Assembly (NCBI RefSeq): GCF_000344685.1
Contig: NW_006920413.1
Location: 1,119,717 to 1,183,716, forward strand
Length of the DNA stretch: 64,000 nucleotides
From: Gloeophyllum trabeum ATCC 11539
Taxonomy: Eukaryota; Basidiomycota; Agaricomycetes; Gloeophyllales; Gloeophyllaceae
Reading direction: 5' to 3'
The notes beneath the pieces are model-generated. The model was given only the letters and a program-made list of their open reading frames with translations, had not been told where the DNA came from and ran no database searches. A program made the translations under genes and the position numbers. Below are positions 35,584 to 48,000 of the stretch, in pieces. Positions within the stretch are counted from its first letter, which is position 1, and each line of letters starts with the position of its first letter.

Positions 35584-38500
35584 CTAGATGTGGGTATTAT
35601 TCCATACGGACCTCACCACGAAAGCAGCCGGGTCAGGTTTTTGCGATTTGGAAAGTGCTGGGTTCAGCAAGAATTGGACTGTTCGCAGAATCAGTGACAC
35701 TCAATTTTCTGGTGAATAGCAATACTACAATACCTGTGCGATCCCTGCCTGGAATGAGGTAGAATCCATTCAACGGCAGACCTGTCGCGGAATCGACAAA
35801 ATGGCCAACGGTACCGGCTGGATGGTCGATCCATGTCCAGGGAGCGGCGCCGCCCTGGGCGGAAAGCTCAAAAGTATAATTGTCGTGAGCAGTCACGCGA
35901 ATCTTCGGATCGACTAAAGTAGCATCCGCCAGAGATGCGGGAGTAAACTGAAAGCAGAGATCAATATACATAGCCGGCTGAGGGATGTCAAACCTCACGT
36001 ATTGCTCATTGGTGACTGTTTGGTTGTCTAATTGTGCCGTCAGATTCATCCAAAGGAAGACATCGTTGACCTGGGAGCCGGCCGGGAGGATGTTGCTCAG
36101 GCCGGTAGCGCTCAGAAGAACGGTGTTATTCAACGAGGGGACGGTAAAGTCATAGGATGTCGAGTTCAGCTCCTTCCCGGACCAGTCGAACCACGTCAAC
36201 TGAGCGGTCCCTGAAACATCAGTCCAGCGGTCGGAAGTGACCATCACATCCAGAGTCTCGTTCTCAGGCGTCCAGAAGGAACTGACGATGACCGGGCTAT
36301 AGACATTGGCCAACTGATAGTTGAGGACCTTCCACCGCCCAGAGTGCTCCACCGCAGACCAGCTGACGCCCTGCCAAATGTCGTTCATCTGCCAAACGAG
36401 ACTCCCGAGGTTATTCTCGCCCATCCCAGCCCCGCGGCGGTACCACGCGATCTGGGCTGCGACGGTCATAGACTGGAATACCTGCGTGCTGTAGCACCAC
36501 TGCGCAAACGTCTGGTTCGAGTCGGAGGTGCCAGGTGTGGGCAGCCAGAGCTCGACGCCTTGTGTCATCTGATATTGGCCTTGAGGAGCGTTCGGGTTGG
36601 GGAAGGACAGGTTGGTCGCTGGGGGGTGGTGGTCGCGAGACATCACGACTGTCGAGTTGAAGTTGAAGTCTTCGGGGTTCTCCAGGACCTCTTCCCAGCT
36701 GTAGAAAGACGGCATTGAGTGGAAGCCGAACTCATTGACGAACCTATCTGCATATCAGCACGAGGTAAACAGGAACTGGAGTCAGCGCAATTACCTGGCG
36801 ACGGGGAAGGTACTGAGATTGAATGCTTGCGACGCATCGTAGATGTACCGCTCTACCAAAGCCAGTGAGACACGATGTAAGCACTAGTATTGTCAGGCAA
36901 CGTACCAGCGTTGCCGTAGATATAGCTCGGCGTCTCGTTCAAGAACCGGAGAGCGTATGGGTCGAGGCTCAGGACTCCCGTAGTCGTAGAACAATCCGTA
37001 TACGCGACCTTCAGTAACGTTTCAGTGGTTCTAAAGACCCGTCGAACTCCAACACTTACCGCATCCGTCTCCGAGGTCACTATCCCATGCAAAAAATCCT
37101 GGAACAGCGTCACGAACTACCACCAACCCCATCAGCCTCCATGTTCCCCATCCCCACACCCCCATCCCGACCGACACAGACACACCTGATCAAGATAATA
37201 CGTCCCATTCGGCAGCAACTCCCGCACAACCATGACGATCCCCTCAATCTCGTTCCCGCCCGCCCACTGCGCGATGCTCGGGTGCGCGTTCACGCGGCGC
37301 ACGTTCTGCCGGACCTCGGGCTCGATGCCCTCGAGGAACCACGGGTTGAGCGGGTACAGCGAGTCGGAGAAGATGAGCTCGGACCACGCGAGGAGGCCGA
37401 GCTCGTCGCAGAGCGCGTAGAAGGAGTATACCCCGCCTGCGATGTCTGCGGACGAGGGCTGGTAGATCCCGCCGCCCCAGACGCGCAGCTGCACCAAATA
37501 CCGGCATTAGCGTGGCCTGGAATATAATGGCCAAGTTGTTGGACACCGCTCACCATGTTCTGACCGGTCGCTACGGCCGACTCCAACACCCACCTCACCT
37601 GCTCCGTCGTCACCCTCGAATAAAACGGGTCAAACGGGATCACATTCGTCCCCTTCGCATAAAAGGCCTTCCCGTTGATCTCGAAATGCCACTGATCGCC
37701 CGGCGTAATCCCGCGTTCCTTCACCTCCTCGGCGCTATACGCCGTCTGCACGAGGCGGATCGTCCGGAAGCCCGTCGCGCGCGTGAACGACATGTTCGCC
37801 GGTGAGGAGTCGGGGAGGTGGAAGGAGAGGGAGACGGTGAGGTTGTACAGCTTCGGCCCCGTCGCGAGGTCGTGCGTGTACCACCGCTGCGGGACGCCCT
37901 CGGGCACGCTCCACAGCGCGCTCACCCACTTCGCCTCGGCGGCGTCGCCCGGGAGGGGCTCCACGGGAATCGGCTGAGATGTGAGGCTGAGCTCGGGGAT
38001 GGAGAGGGTGATGGTCGGCGCGGAGACGGGCAGGGCGGAGCGCAGCGCGAGCGTGACGTTGACGTTCCAGTCGGCGGATTCGTCGTAGGTGAGCGTGGAC
38101 GGGTCCGCGAGGGGCTTGGAGATGTCGATGGAGGACTCTTCGAGGAAGACGATGTCTGCGCCTGAGAGCGCTTGGGTGGCGTTGGCGGTATCGAGGAGCG
38201 TGACGATGTACGCTGGCTTGAATATACCCGAGGGCACGAAAGCGGGTCCCTAGTATTCCACAGTCACTCTGGGTAAGGTACGAGCGATCGGGCAGCGACG
38301 TACCCAGTCCCACCCAAAGTCACTAGAGGTCTTGCGAATATATTCGCGCACCCCGGGGTACTCGAACTGCGCCCACGTCAGTACAACGAAAGCGCGGATA
38401 AAGCTGGCGTGTACGCACGTCGCCCGTAGAGGCGATGCCCATAACCTCGGGGAAATGCTGGGCGTCGGACCGGGAGGTGACGTTTAGCCCGTAGTACCAG

Positions 38501-39055
38501 GCCGACTCGAACGCGACGGTGAGGTTCTTGTCGCCGGCATGCGGGGATGCGAGCTTGTCCGTCACGTCGAAGATGTATTGCCGGAACTGGTTGTTGACCC
38601 ATGCAACCGGGTTACCTGCCAAAGTCTATGAAAGGTGTGGGTTTCGGCTGGGGGGTTGTCGCTGAGGCACGCACGATGTTGGCAATTGTATCCAGACCGT
38701 AAAACACCAACAGGGCTCGTTCTCCCGGGGTATGGTTGCGAGTAGATGTGAAGGGCGTCAAGTCGGCGGTGTATGTCCAGTTGTCATTCACAATCCATCG
38801 TTGAAGGTCGTCTGACGCATATTATTAAAAGAATATCCTTGACAGTTGGGCACTGCGAGACGTACCATTGATACCAAGCAAAGGCTCGGATATTACGCCC
38901 GCCTTCAACAAATCCAAGTGCGCCTGAGACGGGACAGAGCCAGGTATAGCAATGGACCCGTTGGCGTTCTTGAGAGTCCAGGAAAGCCCGGAGAGGTCAA
39001 ACGTTGCTCCAAGGGCGAGAGCAGGTAAGCAGGCGGCTGCAAGGAGAGCAGCCAT
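35584..39055 (-). CDS. Secreted beta-mannosidase, glycoside hydrolase family 2
   Basis: Exo-enzyme releasing mannose from mannan-derived oligosaccharides; 972 residues in 11 exons: 38866-39055, 38675-38811, 38419-38625, 38304-38366, 37554-38249, 37186-37488, 37060-37116, 36906-37008, 36795-36852, 35734-36743, 35584-35678 (complement). Residues 1-16 form a signal peptide (MAALLAAACLPALALG). The jelly-roll domain includes FGWDWGPAFVPSGIFKPAY. The TIM barrel follows with NGKAFYAKGTNVIPFDPF, LRVWGGGIY, the acid/base Glu in WAGGNEIE and the predicted nucleophile in FVNEFGFHSMPS. Many N-x-S/T sites fit secretion. The last intron (35679-35733) is needed to reach the family-type end DPAAFVVRSVWNNTH; reading through gives an unrelated tail. 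A TATA box lies just upstream. Likely role: hemicellulose breakdown. Confidence 0.95.
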
Positions 39056-39096
39056 GTCGAACCCGGCTACAGTGGACGTTCAACCGATTCCCGCTG

Positions 39097-39104
39097 CTTT
39101 TATA
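39097..39104 (-). promoter_or_regulatory. TATA box of the beta-mannosidase gene
   Basis: TATAAAAG on the minus strand, 42-49 bp before the start codon at 39055. A canonical TATA box fits an inducible secreted hydrolase. Confidence 0.6.
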
Positions 39105-39513
39105 CGTTGCTCGCCCTCCGAATTCGCCTGCGGGCCCTGAGATTAATGAGACGGCATATCCAGCTGACCGTCGCAGAGGACAGTGCTGCGGCGAAACCCA
39201 TCACGCACTGAAACTGAGAAGACGCTGGAAAGCGCTTAGTGATGGCTTGTGACGCTATACATCCGGGGCCAAGACGCTAGGGCGAACGACTGCCCGACCA
39301 AAGCTTTCGATATATCAAAGGATATTTAACAAGCCTGTAGTCTATGTTAGCGTGCCGATTCAGAGTAAGCACTTGACGCGTTTAAGCTTTTAGTAGTGGC
39401 CGATCCTTCATTGTCGATCTAATCTCACGGCAAATTCCGGTATTAGGTGACGTCAGATCCTCGTTGGGACGTTGTGGCGAGCGCGACACAGACTTGCGCC
39501 TGGCTCATCTGCT
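39105..39513. other. Divergent promoter region, beta-mannosidase / cysteine synthase
   Basis: Start codons are 458 bp apart. Apart from the TATA box of the mannosidase no motif could be assigned confidently. Confidence 0.45.
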
Positions 39514-41782
39514 ATGGCTTGGTTATCCCTCCCTTCTTCTCTTCCGTCTTGGTCTCTGGACAGAACATCCTCCAGGCACATATTCTACGGCATTATCATC
39601 GGTATTTCCTTCTCGCTAGCCTCCACTTCCGTTGCGCAGTACAGGCGCGAGAAAAAGAAGGAAGAGGTCAACGACAAATTTGAGCCAAGGCCCATTGAAC
39701 TGCGAAGTGACGAGGTTGTGGATGGAGTGGTTGGTTTGATAGGTATGCACCAGTCTTTAGAGGTGATCATGAGCAGGGGTTGTATACCTGCGAAGCAGGG
39801 CTAACACTCGAGAGCAGGGAACACGCCGCTCGTAAGGATCCCTTCGTTAAGTCGAGCATTGGGTGTGGAGATTTTGGGAAAGGCGGAGGTCAGTGTCCTG
39901 TACCTCTACCTACCTGCTCCAGTCCTGTACTTATGTAGAAACACTCAAAATAAATCCAGTTTCTGAACCCAGGCGGGAGTGTGAAGGACCGTGTTGCACT
40001 GAGAAGTGGGTATCTTTGCACACCATTCTCTCTCTCTCCGCGTGACCGAGACCTTGGCATTGGCAGTGATTGAGGACGCTGAGCAGGCGGGTTATCTCCA
40101 TCCGTACACTGGATCACGGATATTCGAGGGCACCGTCGGCTCGACCGGTATCTCCATCGCTACGATAGCCAAAGCGAAGTGAGCCTTCTTTTCATAATCC
40201 TGCTTTACTCAGACATCCGATCCGGCCCAGGGGATACGATGCCAGTAAGTCTGCCATCTTGACTTCAACACCGAGAACAGACCAGATGGTCTGTGATTTG
40301 TAGCGATCATCATGCCGGATGACGTCGCGAAAGAAAAAGTACAAGCCCTCAAATGCCTCGGCGCGGACGTCGAACAGGTCCGGCCAGCCAGCATAGTGGA
40401 CAAGAAACAAGTACGCCTGTCCTCTTCCCTTCTCTCCTACTCCGTCTAACATCTTCACCTTAGTACGTGGTACGTCCCCCTCCCCCTCCCTCCTCTCCAT
40501 ACCATACCCACGCCCGCAATCAGAACCTCGCCCGCCAACGAGCACTCCACTTCGGCGAGCCCCCTTCCTCCCCCTCCTCCCATCGCCCGCACATCCAAAC
40601 CGCGACCTCGAGCGTCGTGGTGACCACCACCGCCTCGGAGGACGTACTCGACGGCGTCGACAGTCTGCGCGAAGAGGCGGAGCTGCGCCTGAAGCCGCGC
40701 GGGTTCTTCGCGGACCAGTTCGAGGTGAGCGTCGGTTTTATTGTAAGCGGGGTTGAGGGGAAGTGACCGGGGGTGATAGAATATGAGCAATTACTATGCG
40801 CATCTAGAGGGCACCGGCCCGGAGATTTGGAGGCAGACGAACGGGAGGGTGGACGCGTTCGTCTCTGGGGCAGGTTAGTTGGTAGCACTCGGGCACTCGG
40901 TCGAATTCACCGCTTCTTCTTCTTCTTCTTCTGTAGGTACTGGGGGTACCATCGCAGGCACAGGCCAGTTCCTTAAGTCGATGGACGAAAATATCCTCGT
41001 CGTCCTCGCCGACCCCGAGGGCAGCGGGCTGTACAACAAGGTCAGTCGTTCGGTTGGTACTGGTCTGCGCGGGAACGATAACACTGGACGGCAGATAAAA
41101 CACGGGGTGATGTATGACCGGAAGGAGCGAGAAGGCTCGAAGCGGCGGCACCAGGTCGACACCGTCGTGGAGGGGATGTGAGCATCGTCCTTTTTGTTCA
41201 TGTCTCTACTGTATTGAGCCTGGTTTGATGCGCAGCGGGAACAATCGCATGACGAACAACATCGAGCTCGCGGTGTCCAACATCGACGACGCCTACCGGT
41301 ACGCCCTTCCCTCAAACCCTCACTGACCCATGCATGCGCTTATGGGATATTGATGAATCAACATAGGATAACGGACGAAGAGGCGGTGGCGATGTCGCGC
41401 TACCTCGTGCAGCACGACGGCCTCTTCCTCGGGTCGAGCAGCGCGTGCAACCTCGTCGCGTGCGTGAAGCTCGTGAAGAGGATGGGCTGGAGGGAGGGGC
41501 AGCGGCTGGTGACGATTTTGTGAGAGGACGATGTCGCAATTCGAGTGGAGCTCTGTTTGCTGACTTGTGGCTTGTAGGTGCGATTCGGGGAGCCGGCATT
41601 ATTCAAAGGTTTGTCTTGCAACACAGCTCGTACTCAGATGTTGACGTATACGAAATGTCACTTCGTTTGTTGATTAGTTCTGGAACGACGACTACCTGCG
41701 TGCCGCAGATATCCCCATCAACCCCTCACTCATCGACGACCTCCTCTCATCGTCATCGAATCCGCCCTCCGAGACTTCATGA
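39514..41782 (+). CDS. Membrane-anchored cysteine synthase (cysteine synthase 2 / Mcy1 type)
   Basis: PLP-dependent O-acetylserine/cystathionine-beta-synthase-fold enzyme, 472 residues. Fifteen exons: 39514-39742, 39818-39888, 39960-40005, 40067-40178, 40231-40244, 40304-40410, 40464-40469, 40524-40724, 40780-40873, 40937-41040, 41095-41177, 41236-41298, 41367-41519, 41578-41608, 41678-41782. An N-terminal helix (about 21-42, HIFYGIIIGISFSLAS) with a following KKK run suggests a tail facing the cytosol, as in yeast Mcy1 of the mitochondrial outer membrane. PLP lysine: NPGGSVKDRVAL. Other motifs: EGTVGSTGIS, SGAGTGGTIAGTG, GLFLGSSSACNLVA and CDSGSRHYSKFWND. Exon 5 (14 nt) and exon 7 (6 nt, codons Tyr-Val) are extremely small. 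An insertion rich in Ser/Pro lies around residue 210. The enzymatic activity of this clade is uncertain in yeast. Confidence 0.9.
40913..40932 (+). repeat. (CTT)n tract in intron 9 of the cysteine synthase gene
   Basis: A 20-nt pure CTT-type tract directly before the CTGTAG acceptor. It doubles as the polypyrimidine tract of this intron. Confidence 0.85.
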
Positions 41783-42029
41783 CCGATTGGCGAAATGGAT
41801 CCCAGAAATATATGTATATGATGGGCAGTAATTTAGGTAGTGTACACACATTGCAACCCGGGTATGTTAAACATCATGACAACACTAGTGCAGAGCGGAA
41901 AGCGGATCGACGACGTGTGCGCATAGGACTACTTATGGATGAGGTGTGTATGATACAGTGTGGTGAGTGCTGGCATAAAATACAGAATAAGGAATGAACC
42001 GGAGCGGAGGAGCAGATAGCAGGAGGTCG

Positions 42030-44468
42030 TTATCCTGGCCAATTGGAGTTGCCGGCTTGAAGGGAGGATGAGGATTGTGAGGAGGCCGGCGTGGCTGGCT
42101 GGGCGCCGTTGGGCGGGATAAGATTCGTACCTGGGGGTTTGGGGGATATTAGTCCTTGCGGGTCACGATTACTCGTGGAAGCTGAGCTGCAAAGAGGGTC
42201 AGCGTGTGGCGCGGTAAGTCTGCTAGGTAACCGTACCTGTTATCTTGTGAAGTAGAAGCGTCCTGGCCGATCCTAAGATACCCCGCTTGAACGAGGAAGT
42301 CCCATACGCGGCTCGTCTTGTTGACGTCGATCTTAACAAGGTCCCGTGCTTCTCGTCGCCGCAGTTTTCCTCCGCGGCGCGCATACTCTCGGACAAGCGT
42401 TTCCTTGATGACAAGGTACGGCTTCGGGAGGATACGTAGGGATGAGCAGAGCGCCTGCTCCGCGGGAGTAAGGAGGTGAAGAGAGGGACTGTTGGCCAGG
42501 TTAAGAGGTGCAGCTAAAAATTTGATATATTAGATTGACTGAGAGACATAATATTATGATTATTCGACTTACGGGCTTTGCGAACAGGCGGCGCTGCTGA
42601 TGTACCCGCAACGCTCGTTTGAGAACCGGAGGCCTGCTGGCTAGGCGTCGGCTCTCGTGAGCGACTGCGCCTGTCTAATGACTGTACGCTTCCGTGTCTC
42701 CCTTCAGGCCCTGCGGACGGACGCCCGCTGGCAGCCCGTAGCTGCTGAACCCTGTCTGGAGGGAAGTACCCCTTGGTGTAGTCTTCCTTTGCCTTAGCCT
42801 GGGGGAAAGGGGGATTACTGGTGGGATCGTCAAGAGTAGTCAAAGACGGACTCACCCGCTTAGCAGCATCTAATTCATATTGGTCGATATCGGCAGCGGT
42901 CCGAAGGCCTAATCTTCGATATAGTTGTAATTCTTGTATTCGCCTTCGAAGTGTATGTTCATCTGTGAGGCGAGTTCAGACTATAACAGGCGCCCTTCCG
43001 TGCGTAGGAACTCACAAAGCATGTCAGTGACAAACTCCTCGAAGTCTTGGGCCGTCTGGAGCTTGGCAAATGGCCGCAACCTCTGGATAATCTCTTTCTC
43101 TTCTCGGGGCCGCTTCTTATCATTGGCTTGCATCTGATCTAGAGATTAAACCAGGGAACAACCCGAAAATACGAGGACAAACCTTTTTATAATCGAGCAA
43201 GCCTCTATCGAACATGAGTGCCTTCGCTTCGCGCCGCCTCTGGACGCGTTGGCTGTACATTTCTAAAAGTGTCAATTTGAATGCTAGGGACTCTCTGGTT
43301 TCGAACGGTGGAGGCTGAGTTTGTTCCTCTGCTTCACCCTCCTCATCAGCCGCCTGTTCAGCCTGGCCATCCTCCGACTTGGGCGGTTGACTACCATTTT
43401 TTTTGACATCTCCGTTGGTCCCCGGATGTCCGTGGCCATTTGGCAGCTTCTGAGAGGTAGCATTGGGCAAGCCCTTTCCACTGGGGTTTATAATACCCCG
43501 TTTCTCATTTCCGAGCTTTATTCTGGCGCAGACATCCGGATCATGCTCATCCTCGGGTATTTCATCGCCGCCATATTCTAAACAGACCGCGAATTCGAGA
43601 TCTTTGACTAGATCTTCTGCCTCATTGTCAAGTTCGTGTTCAAACTCTAGACGGCCGGGCAAGAATGTGGCAACTTCATGTACACCGGGTGCCGAGGTAA
43701 CGGGCTTCGCCGGTGCGGGGATGGTGGTAGGCATAGCGGATATTCGCCGCCGCTTACGTTCTTGAAACTCAGCCGGGTCAACGTCGAACTCGCGGTCCAA
43801 CCGCTACCATTACTAGTCAGCCAACGGAAAGTAAACAGCTTCGATACGGACTGACCGGAAGAGGCCAATTCGGCGAGTCTACATATACCGAATTGTAATG
43901 CTGTTCGACTTCCTCCTTTGTGCGAGTGCCGACGTGTTCGGCGATGGCTTGCCAATTCCCAAGTCCCTGTAGGGATATACCCTCCAGCAATAGCAGTTCC
44001 CTGTGGTGACCCTTCTATGAGACAACATTATCTTATTTTTTTTTACGTCAGAACGCACTCGTCTGCTCCCCAATCTTCTGAGAATATCGGATATGAGTGT
44101 AGTTCCTAGGCATATAATCAGGGACGTTACAGATGCCACAGACTAGCATCGGAACGTACAATAACGCGATATGGATGATCCTTCTTGTGCTTCCGGAATT
44201 CCTTGCCATTACAAAAGCAAGACGGACAGATATCCACACCGTCCCCTCTCTCGCACTCAGGAGCGGCGCATCGTATCCGCACGGAATGCGTAAGATCACA
44301 GGCGCACCCGTCGCATTCTATTTGCACGCCAGGCTCATTCACAACTAACACAAGGCCAAGCCACAGCGTGAGAAATCAGGCTAGGCAGCGGATTGGCATG
44401 TCAGTGAGGGACGACATACTCTGGAAATCCTCCGCATTATTGGGCTTTTTCCTTTGAGTGACTGTCAT
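42030..44468 (-). CDS. ada2: Transcriptional adaptor ADA2 (SAGA complex)
   Basis: Subunit of the SAGA histone acetyltransferase module that activates Gcn5; nuclear; 643 residues. Exons: 44420-44468, 44160-44344, 44059-44105, 43856-44000, 43183-43803, 43016-43133, 42856-42962, 42573-42798, 42237-42513, 42030-42186 (complement). Order of domains: ZZ zinc finger (about 19-65; [16 protein letters not shown], then further Cys and His pairs); SANT/Myb (about 75-130; [36 protein letters not shown]); ADA2 core with [20 protein letters not shown] and [15 protein letters not shown]; and a C-terminal SWIRM domain ([37 protein letters not shown]). The tail is Ser/Pro-rich. Complete and of normal length for a basidiomycete. 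It shares a 569-bp divergent promoter with CTR9, another transcription cofactor. Confidence 0.95.
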
Positions 44469-45037
44469 AAGGGGTCAACGTGGCGTGGCAAGTGGTGGTG
44501 GTCCGGTCAACGGTGAATGGCCAAGTTTGGGGCAGGTAGGGGATGATGACAGTCGGGTTTGGAGCAGTACGGAAAAAGTCGCTCGCGGGTGCTCTCTTCA
44601 AAGCGTCCAACATGCACGACGCCAAGGCTCTGCCCGGATATCCCGAAGTCGGAGGTGAAAGTCGTTTCAAACAATAGGTGCGGCGCCTGAAGATGCCACA
44701 GTGCTCCCTGCAATAGGGGGTAATGGGTACTCTCAGGACGGAACGACGAGTAGTCACACTGACCTTTCAGGAGACAGTACAAGATCACCGCTTTCGTGGC
44801 TACCCGTCGTCGTCGTCGCCGTGTCGCGCGCAATGGTACAGGTTTCCAAATACGCGCAAACAAGGGCGGACTCCGGGAGCCACAGCGCGTCCGGTTTCAA
44901 GTTGTTTACAGCCTGGCCTGTGGCCACAACCTTGCGCATCTGGTGTCTATGAGAATTTTATAGTTCTTTCCACTACCGACTAGGGCCTGGATCGCTGATT
45001 CTGACGTGACGGTACAACGAGTCTGCGATTGTCCAAG
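44469..45037. other. Divergent promoter region, ada2 / ctr9
   Basis: Lies between the start codons of two general transcription factors. No discrete element could be assigned with confidence; frames in this stretch lack motifs. Confidence 0.5.
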
Positions 45038-48000
45038 ATGAACGGTCTCACATCATCGGGGGCCGGGAGGTCCGTCGACATTGAGCTTGGCCAAGAAACT
45101 ATTACGGTCGAATTGGACAACCTCGACTCTGATCCAACCGACGTCCTTGATTTACTGAAGGAGGGGCAATGTAAAGTCTGGGTCTGGACTAAGCTCGCCA
45201 GCGAGTATTGGCGGAAGGGCTACTTGGATGCTGCAGAGAAGATAGGGCAGGCGGCTGTCGAATGTGTGCTACATAATCATTTACTGTTATTCGCAATCTC
45301 ATTTCGGGTTCGACAGCATTTCGGGATCATGGAGCGACTTCGTCATTACCACCGGTATATTCTCTGTTAGCCAACGTCCAAATTGCGCGGGCGCGCAATG
45401 CACCTAAGATCATTCTACCTCACGCTCGGCAGGATGACATGTCAAAGGAGAAAGCGAAGGCAGATCACTATCGCGAGTCTGCTCAAATGCTCAACTCCAG
45501 TGAGAGAGCTGTCGCGGAATCTGGGCAGGACTTCGACCCCACTTTAGCTTTTTTGACTAGAGGTACGCAGCATGACTCAGTGCCTTGCAAGCTTCCTGCC
45601 GAACTGTATCGCTCTTTAGGCATTCAGCAGCTTGCCACCCGTTCACTGGATGATGCGCTGCGTACTTTTGAGGGTGTACTAGTACAAAAACCTACCAATG
45701 TCGTAGCGTTACTTGGCAAGGTATGTCCCTTCATATATGTTTGTGGTGCGTCTGCTTGATGCAGTGCAGGCACGTATTCTCTACGCACGCCGGCAATATC
45801 CTCAAGCTTTGAAGTTATTCCAGCAAGTTCTACAGCTAAATCCCCATTGTCTACCGGACCCTCGTATAGGCATCGGTTTATGTCTCTGGGCCATGAATCA
45901 TAAGGAAAAGGCGAAGGCTGCTTGGCAGCGGAGCGTTGATCTTGTATGTTAAAGAACAGTGCCTTGTCACGCACTCACTATAAGCGTTTCGTAGTACCCG
46001 GACGGGTGGGCTGCCCAGCTCCTTCTAGGCTTGGAAGCGGTAAATACCAGTAAAGACGAGAGCAAGGAGGTCACCGAACGGACTCAGGCTCTCGTCACGG
46101 GCACCAAGCTAATCGAAACAGCTTTCCGTGCGAATAACAGAGGCGCCGCCGCTGCTAACGCCCTGTGCGAGCTACTTTTGATGAAGGGAAACTACGGTCG
46201 CGTAAGCTTCCAGTCAGATCCTGCTGTACTTTCTGCAATCACTGATGCGCCATAGTCGCTTAAATTAGCTGAGAGGACTATCCAATTCGCCGACACTCTC
46301 TCAATACTCACGGAGGGTTATATACGGGCCGGACGTGTTTGTCACGCGGAAGGGTCCTACTCGGAAGCAGGCAGACATTACTCTGCAGCCAGTGAAGGCA
46401 ATCCAAATCATGTCCTTGCTGCTATAGGGCAGGCGCAAATGCAGCTTTTAAATGGTCGGTCTCTCTATAGTCGAGGTATCTGTGATAACTTGATTTGATA
46501 CCCTTAGATGAATGGCCGGCTGCCATACATACACTGGACACCTTGATACAGCACCCAAATCCCCAGAAGTCTCTGGAGGCGATGGTGATGCTCGCTTCGA
46601 TTCGCAGCCACCAACGACCGGGTGTCTCAGGCTCAGACATGGCCAAGGAGAAAGCTCGCGCGCGGGAGCTATTTGACCGTGTTGCCAAGGAACTTCATCT
46701 GTATGAAGATCGCCCGGCACTCAACGGTAATTCTGCGAATGCGCTTCCGCGGTCGCTACGCGATATCAAGGACGACATGGACATGCATGCCGAAGTGGCA
46801 CGCTTGTGGCAGGAAGATAACCTCGATCGTACTGCTCGAGCACTACGTGAGGCCCTGCGGATTAGCGAATCTACCGGACAAGTGGACCCGAGACTGCTCA
46901 ATAACTTGGGAGCGTTGCAGCATCTGGATGGACATCCAGAGGAAGCTAGATTAGCTTACGAGCGCGCCCTGACTAGTGCCGCGGGGCTTGCTTCGGATGT
47001 CGGGGAAGGCATGTCCACCTCGATCTTATTCAACTTGGCAAGGGCATACGAAGATGAAGGCGACGAGCAACTCGCGAAGGACGCGTACGATAAGTTGCTG
47101 ACAAGGCATCCCGAATATGTCGATGGTTTGTACCTCTTCGATAAATAAGATCGTCGTCTCAACTTTCTTGTAGCGAAAATCCGGCAAGCGCATATGCTGA
47201 TGGACATGAATCGGCAAAACGAGGCTCATGACCTTCTCAAACAAGCTCTATCATCACAAAACAATAATATGAACCTCCGGGCATACTACACATACTTCCT
47301 CGTCAACTCGACGTCGTCAAAAGTAACTAAGGAGTTCATCTTCGCTACCTTGAAGGACCATGACAAGCACGACCTATACTCCTTATGCGCTGCTGGATGG
47401 ATCCAGTATAACCAGGCTAGGGAAAGTCGCGAGCAAGGTTCAAAGGCTATCGAGGAACGCAGACAAGGTTTCCGACGGTCAGCCGAATTCTACGAGAAGG
47501 CATTGCAACTCGACCCTACATGTGCTTTCGCAGCGCAAGGCTTGGCAATTGTTACTGCGGAAGATGCTTTGGGTTCGTTGGCCGGTGGGGTGCCTCCTGG
47601 TTCGAGCAGTGATGAAGCTCAGAGGCGCTTCAAGAATGCACGAGACGCTCTGGATATCTTTGCCAAGGTTCGGGAGTCCATCAACGACGGCAGTGTTTAT
47701 GTCAACATTGGCCACTGCCACTACGTCCGGGACGAATTCGACAGAGCAATCGAGAGTGTGAGTACACTTCAATGACATATTAGCGGCCTTGGCGTTGACA
47801 TTTCATAGTACGAAAGTGCATCTAAACGCTTCTACAATGGCCAAGACGTCACCGTCCTGATGTGTCTCTGCCGGTCATGGTACGCGAAAGCTATCAAAGA
47901 CCAATCCTTCCAGGCCATGAATACGGCCCTCCGCTATGCACAACAGGTATGACTCGTGTTCTACAATTTATCCCTATCATAACCAGCGGTAATTTGCTGT

